A stretch of 37,098 bases of DNA from Phoronis australis. Taxonomy: Eukaryota > Phoronida > Phoronidae. The notes under the pieces were generated by a model that did not search any database, had not been told where the DNA came from, and saw only the letters and a program-made list of their open reading frames with translations. Location: assembly GCA_002633005.1 (NCBI GenBank), contig NMRA01001198.1, forward strand, positions 1 through 37,098, read 5' to 3'. Made by a program: the position numbers and the translations under genes. Shown here piece by piece: positions 33,381 to 37,098 of this stretch (position 1 is the stretch's first letter; each line of letters starts with the position of its first letter).

Positions 33381-33925
33381 TCACCTGTATGACGTTGTTC
33401 AATGAATGAATGAAAGTCGCAAAAGAAGAATTCCGGCCTTTCAAAGCTCCTGGACAGGATGGTGTCTAACCAGTCATTGTTCAGAAAGGCTGGACACAGG
33501 TTAAAAGCGTCTAATGTGTCTGTTTAGGTTTGTATTCGTAAAAAGGCTTAGAGGATTGGCAAAAGAATCTTTCTACCAAAACGTGGACAGAGTAACTACT
33601 TCGATATTAAAATGAAATAATCTATAGCATCAACAGATTCGAGCCTCTACAGGAATCCCAAAGTGAAAACAACCTGGCTAAATTCAAAGCACCCAAGAAC
33701 TACGACATTAATTTTAAGAAAGTACGGCCCCACAAGACCAAAGGAAAGAACAAATGCTCTAAGACCTCCGCAACGATTTCGTCTCAGCCTAAGCCTACCA
33801 TCGTCTTCTATGGTCCTGCAGAAAGTATCAACTACACCATGAAAAAATTAAACGCAACAGAAGGTTCCGCACACAAACCACTTTAAAAACAATAACCTGC
33901 GAGACTAACAACGTAGTTAACTTAA
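33381..33925. other. junction between gypsy and Penelope-like relics
   Basis: Basic, Lys/Thr-rich readings on the plus strand around 33680-33870 could be the N-terminal extension of the Penelope-like protein, but no motif confirms this. Nothing else was recognised. Confidence 0.35.
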
Positions 33926-34335
33926 TCAAACAATAACTTAACTGATAGTGAGGACAGTATACTTTCTAAAGGACTTAACTTCTGTCCTACCAAAACCAAT
34001 ATTGAGAAAGATGAATTACTCATTGATATTTATACTTTTGCTTGACGTCTTAGGTTTGCATAATATATTGAAAATCTCATTAAAGATGAAACGAGAACCC
34101 CCTGAAAATTTAATTCCACCCAAATGTCAAAACCATGCCCTCGACAGTTGCACTGAAGCTATTACTAATGATTTTATGAATTACAAAAAGCATAACAGCA
34201 AATGTAAAATTACTAAATGCGAAAAGGGTGCCCTCAAAAATATCGCTAAAATAAAGAAATCGCAATTAAACCAGCTGGTAAACGAGCAGCTGTTGTTATT
34301 ATGGACAAGCAGAAATACATGTACAACTCTCCTAG
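33926..34335 (+). pseudogene. Penelope-like element, N-terminal RT region relic
   Basis: Plus-strand readings give NNLTDSEDSILSKGLNFCPT then DELLIDIYTFA, and in a shifted frame PENLIPPKCQNHALDSCTEA, then KCEKGALKNIAK, then a shifted IKPADKRAAVVIMDKQKYM. The sequence L-x-x-GL-x-FCPTP, RRLRL, a spacer, and IVIKPADKGGAVVVMD is characteristic of the N-terminal part of Penelope-like element reverse transcriptases (and RT genes of the same group in invertebrates). The catalytic YADD box and the GIY-YIG endonuclease are not present downstream, so the copy is truncated. Several frame changes and a stop after YTFA show it is dead. Confidence 0.75.
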
Positions 34336-35089
34336 ACTAAATACCAAAATTTTATCATTATTTTGCTTAAAGATTGTATAGAATGCTTATAAACCCTTTG
34401 GTCTCAGAAAAGTGATAGATAATAACACATAAATGTGTCTTTTTGATGAAAGTAAAATTTAGTTCTCCTCCAAGACCATAAAAGAATATTTATTTTCTCA
34501 GACATAACCTATAGCCACATACAACCCTTAGTTCTTCTAATTTAATTCTACAATACATGCTTTGTATTTTAACTTCATATTGATGTTCACGAACGGATAC
34601 GCTTCAAAAACTGTAGTCACCCAGTCTTTTAAAAAAGTTGAAATAATAATTGTTGCAAAGTTTTCTTTTTTAGCTTGAAATTGAGAAGTTTCAGCCTTTG
34701 TTACAGCACTGCAAGTCACTTCAATACATTTATGGGTTTTGCCAAAAGTAACAACAATCGTATACACAGCTGTATACATCTATCAGTTTTATTGCCACAT
34801 TTTCATACATTTATTTAGGCCCATGTTTTTTGTTTATGAAACTGGGCCTCTGACCAACTTCAGGCACATGCGCAAGCTTTGTGAAACTAAGTAGTAAGTT
34901 AAATTATTCAAAGTGAAGCTTGGAAATTTGTTACAGTTCAGTGTCGGCTTCGCCCTGACTTGAAATTAAGATGAAGTATTTAGCTGAAAAATTGTACAAA
35001 TGGATGAAAACACTTGTCGGATTCCAGCTTAAACCTTGTACCTGCTCATCAGACGGTTGCCTGCAACTATTACGTGAATGTTTGTTATA
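34336..35089. other. no recognisable feature
   Basis: The Penelope-like reading fades after 34335. No further reverse transcriptase motifs, exons or repeats were recognised up to the terminus of the Ngaro-type element. Confidence 0.4.
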
Positions 35090-35184
35090 GTAATCTATTT
35101 TGCCCGGGGTACGCCACGAGCTATTTTGCAGAGTAAATAGATAAAACTAACTAAGACTCTGCAAGATGGGCATGGACAAAACGC
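35090..35184 (-). repeat. split direct repeat B2 (element 3' end)
   Basis: It begins on the plus strand GTAATCTATTTTGCCCGGGG and ends ACAAAACGC. It matches 35607-35744 almost exactly, apart from lacking a 43-base internal block. As the outer copy it should mark the element's 3' terminus near 35090. Confidence 0.75.
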
Positions 35185-35606
35185 CCACCGGCGTGTACAA
35201 TGAATAGACCTGAAAGAGGGAACAAAACAAAAGAACTGCCTGAAGGGCTTAAAGGAAAAGTACAGAACATGAACACAAAACTTGAAAAAACCTAACAGGA
35301 AATGTATATGAGAAAAGAGAAAGTGAAACCGACACCCGGGATGGGGGGTGGGGAAAAATGCAGAGAACGAACGTAGGTCTTGTAGACGACGAGGTAGGTG
35401 GCTGAATGAGAGAGACGACGTTGAACTGAACAAAGAAAATATGGGCGACCAATCAGGTGTCGCGTAGACAAATGTATGAATACAAAAGTAGGCCCTTGAG
35501 GCTATAAATAAATGCAAAATAAACCCTAAGGACTGGTATCAAAATAAAGAGACAAATGTCAAAATAATGACGATAAATGCATTTAACTAGTTAAATTTAA
35601 TTTATC
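35185..35606 (-). repeat. candidate A2 block between B1 and B2
   Basis: This ~420-bp block sits between the two B copies. In Ngaro/PAT architecture it should recur as A1 at the element's 5' end, which is outside the window, so this is a prediction. A 140-codon minus-strand frame within it is pyrimidine-rich and Ser/Phe-rich with no motif and is not considered a gene. Its edge next to B1 carries an imperfect inverted repeat (35571-35607). Confidence 0.5.
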
Positions 35607-35744
35607 GTAATCTATTTTGCCCGGGGTACGCCACGAGCTATGTTGCAGAGTAAAACAAGAGGAGGATTGCAAATATTGTCATTTATTATGACGTTAATAG
35701 ATAAAACTAACTAAGACTCTGCAAGATGGGCATGGACAAAACGC
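35607..35744 (-). repeat. split direct repeat B1
   Basis: This is the inner copy of B2, with a 43-base block (starting ACAAGAGGAGGATTGC) absent from B2. Just past it, ATGTCAGCA (35749-35757) and TGCTGACAT (35764-35772) form a perfect 9-bp stem with a 6-base loop. Confidence 0.75.
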
Positions 35745-35930
35745 AATAATGTCAGCACTGGAATGCTGACATCGCCCATCCGAGGAAGCGGAACCCGGGC
35801 AATAACAAGGTTAGACTATGATAAAGTATAGGTACTAATAACGGTATAACAGAAAACTAGAATACAAAAGTCTAGAATATAAAAACCAAGAACAGAACGA
35901 ACGCGAAGTAAAGGTATCTCGAACTAAGGA

Positions 35931-36925
35931 CTATAAATTGAAGCCTGCAAATGCAGACCTTGGGCCACAGGCTGCAACAACAGACCTGACCTTGGGGGCT
36001 GAAACCTCAGACCCAGAGGAGTGGGAGGGGCTGAAAAGCAAAGTGAGAGAAATGGGGAGCTGCAACAACAGGCTCGCCAGGAGTTCAAGAAACCTGGGGA
36101 AGAGGAAAAGCAGAATGTAGTTTTTTAGTGCGTCAGATTTCCAGCGCCCCATGCGCTGGATCACAGGTTCAGGGACGCCACGGCTGGCCGCACAGGTGGC
36201 GGCGCCAATGCGAAAGCTATGTGACGTATAAGACTTGGTGTCGAGTCCTACAAAGGAAACCACTTTAGTTAACATGGAGTTGAAGCAGGAACGTGTAACC
36301 GGTGATCCACTGAGATGTTGGAACAAGGGGCCAGGAGAGGGTTGAAAAGTAGACAAGTACAAGGTTTGAGCAGCTACTGGGCAACGGGGAGATTGGCTGG
36401 ACGGAATTGTAAGTGAGACTGGTCCCGACCACGTCGCTGACCTGTATGACGTGGGAGGAGAGCGAGGAGGTGACTGTGAATTCGCCGACCCTGAGGAAGG
36501 CATGGAAGGCTAGGAGGAACATAGCACGTGCGAGAACCGAGTCGGCAAAAGAGCCGAGTGCATAAGGGAAAGGCGTCAAACAAGCGGTGAAGCAAAGCGG
36601 AAGTAATGGGCATGCGTGTGTCAGAAGAAGGGCGCAGATTGTAAGCGCCTGTGAGGATTTTTTTGATGAAATAGGAGGAAGTGGGGTCAGGGAGGTTGTC
36701 AAGTTTGTGGACAAAACTAATGGCAGAGACATAGGACTGGGTAGACGTGCTACTAAGCCTAGATTCGAAGAGATGAGAGATGTAGGGGGCCAGGAAAGAG
36801 GTATTAATGGGCAAGGTGAGCGGAGAGTTGTTAGAGGAAAGGTGAAACTGTGCGAGGGTATGCAGGATGCGGGTTTAGGACTGAAGAGTGGAGGAAGCCA
36901 GGGAAGCCCTGAGCAGTCTGGTCAC
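35931..36925 (-). pseudogene. Ngaro-type tyrosine recombinase, frameshifted
   Basis: The protein would act as the element's integrase, cutting DNA through a tyrosine nucleophile. The N-terminal SAM-like part (LPINTSFLAPYISHLFESRL, STSTQSYVSAISFVHKL) lies in one frame; the segment with HAFLRVGEFT and its first catalytic Arg in a second; and TSHSFRIGAATCAASRGV with the H-x-x-R pair (His 36219-36221, Arg 36210-36212), then GRWKSDALKNYI with the Tyr nucleophile (36117-36119) in a third. All key R, H, R and Y residues are thus visible, but two frameshifts and an early TAA near 36875 break the gene. HSFRIGAA and GRWKSDA are more like Ngaro than DIRS1 recombinases. About 75 codons follow the Tyr in an unrelated-looking Ser/Leu-rich tail. 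Confidence 0.85.
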
Positions 36926-37098
36926 TGTGTCAGGAGGTGCGGCGGGATCGGTATCGGATGAGGGCTGAGCCAAGAAGCCTGGGAAAAGGCGACCTGATAG
37001 TTGAAACGAGAAAGTGCATCAGCGATGATGTTAGTGTAGGCGGGGATATGTTTTGCCCGAAAATGAACATTAAAGGTAAGAGCGGAGATGACCAGACG
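36922..37098 (-). CDS. Ngaro-type RT-RNase H, C-terminal end (partial)
   Basis: From the window edge this frame reads 58 codons to a TGA (36922-36924). It contains HFRAKHIPAYTNIIADALSR, the end of the RNase H domain where the pattern HIPGxxNxxADALSR includes the last catalytic Asp, followed by a Pro-rich PHPIPIPPHLL tail typical of this family before the recombinase gene. The start and the reverse transcriptase domain lie outside the window. The visible part is intact, but the broken recombinase next to it suggests the copy is dead. The stop overlaps the beginning of the recombinase region. Confidence 0.8.
   Translation of the reverse strand, partial: RLVISALTFNVHFRAKHIPAYTNIIADALSRFNYQVAFSQASWLSPHPIPIPPHLLTQ

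Larger units (their letters stand above)
35090..37098 (-). mobile_element. Ngaro-type tyrosine-recombinase retrotransposon, 3' part
   Basis: On the minus strand the window enters the element inside RNase H, passes a tyrosine recombinase and ends with a repeat block B1 (35607-35744), a middle block A2 (35185-35606) and B2 (35090-35184). The B1-A2-B2 order at the 3' end is the split-direct-repeat arrangement known for Ngaro and PAT elements, which integrate through a circular intermediate using a recombinase instead of a DDE integrase. The recombinase motif type points to Ngaro. The 5' part with A1, gag and reverse transcriptase would lie beyond 37098. Confidence 0.8.

Noticed and set aside
35095-35517. 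140-codon Ser/Phe-rich minus-strand frame as an accessory Ngaro protein
   Set aside because: It lies inside the B2-A2 repeat block and reflects pyrimidine-rich sequence; no motif.
36587-36961. 124-codon plus-strand frame as a gene
   Set aside because: It is the antisense of the tyrosine recombinase region, which has clear family motifs on the minus strand.

Overview
This is an AT-rich stretch of an animal nuclear genome. The likely source is a highly heterozygous marine invertebrate, but the species cannot be fixed from sequence alone. There are no prokaryotic operons, CRISPR arrays, rRNAs or tRNAs that I could find. Coding signal comes in two forms: short exons with GT/AG borders, and decayed transposable elements. 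The retroelement mix (BEL/Pao, Ty3/gypsy, Penelope-like, Ngaro-type tyrosine-recombinase and a non-LTR tail) and the Tc1/mariner DNA element are all families common in cnidarians, echinoderms, hemichordates and amphioxus.

Layout. 1-1000: one predicted plus-strand exon, partly repeated across a single N. 2600-5350: a broken Tc1/mariner element on the minus strand, its long terminal region present several times, interrupted by a 671-bp element with 48-bp inverted termini (3864-4534). 5576-5780: a CG-rich repeat remnant with a perfect 26-bp palindrome. 5780-9650: mostly featureless, with a degenerate minisatellite near 6923-7145. 9650-11750: minus-strand exons of a gene resembling the C-terminal domain of collagen triple helix repeat-containing protein 1 (CTHRC1): two alternative or duplicated penultimate exons and a last exon ending just before a perfect hairpin. 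12284-15221: an almost fully bounded BEL/Pao LTR retrotransposon (5-bp CAATG target duplication, two LTRs, primer-binding site, broken gag and start of protease, no reverse transcriptase or integrase). 15200-26600: mostly non-coding, with one unrecognised minus-strand exon (16664-16770), a second CTHRC1-like last exon (22574-22737), a degenerate open stretch near 23.5 kb and several diffuse repeats. 26.9-27.1 kb: probable non-LTR retrotransposon tail. 28.8-29.3 kb: second BEL gag relic. 30.9-33.4 kb: minus-strand Ty3/gypsy relic. 33.9-34.3 kb: Penelope-like relic. 35.09-37.10 kb: 3' part of a Ngaro-type element on the minus strand, with the end of RNase H, a frameshifted tyrosine recombinase and a B1-A2-B2 split-direct-repeat terminus.

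The two CTHRC1-like loci share the same intron phase before their last exon, which supports a small local family of secreted-protein genes. The retroelement genes are all broken, so this looks like a graveyard of insertions around a few host exons. Five of the six single-N positions (780, 3075, 10001, 11378, 12476) sit exactly between two near-copies of the same sequence. That is most simply an assembly join of two alleles or overlapping contigs, and every duplication touching an N should be read with that in mind. I see no convincing novel multi-gene system. The most interesting items are the CTHRC1-like exon pair with a localised block of amino-acid change, the split-repeat Ngaro terminus, the composite inverted-repeat element inside the Tc1 copy, and the perfect palindromes.
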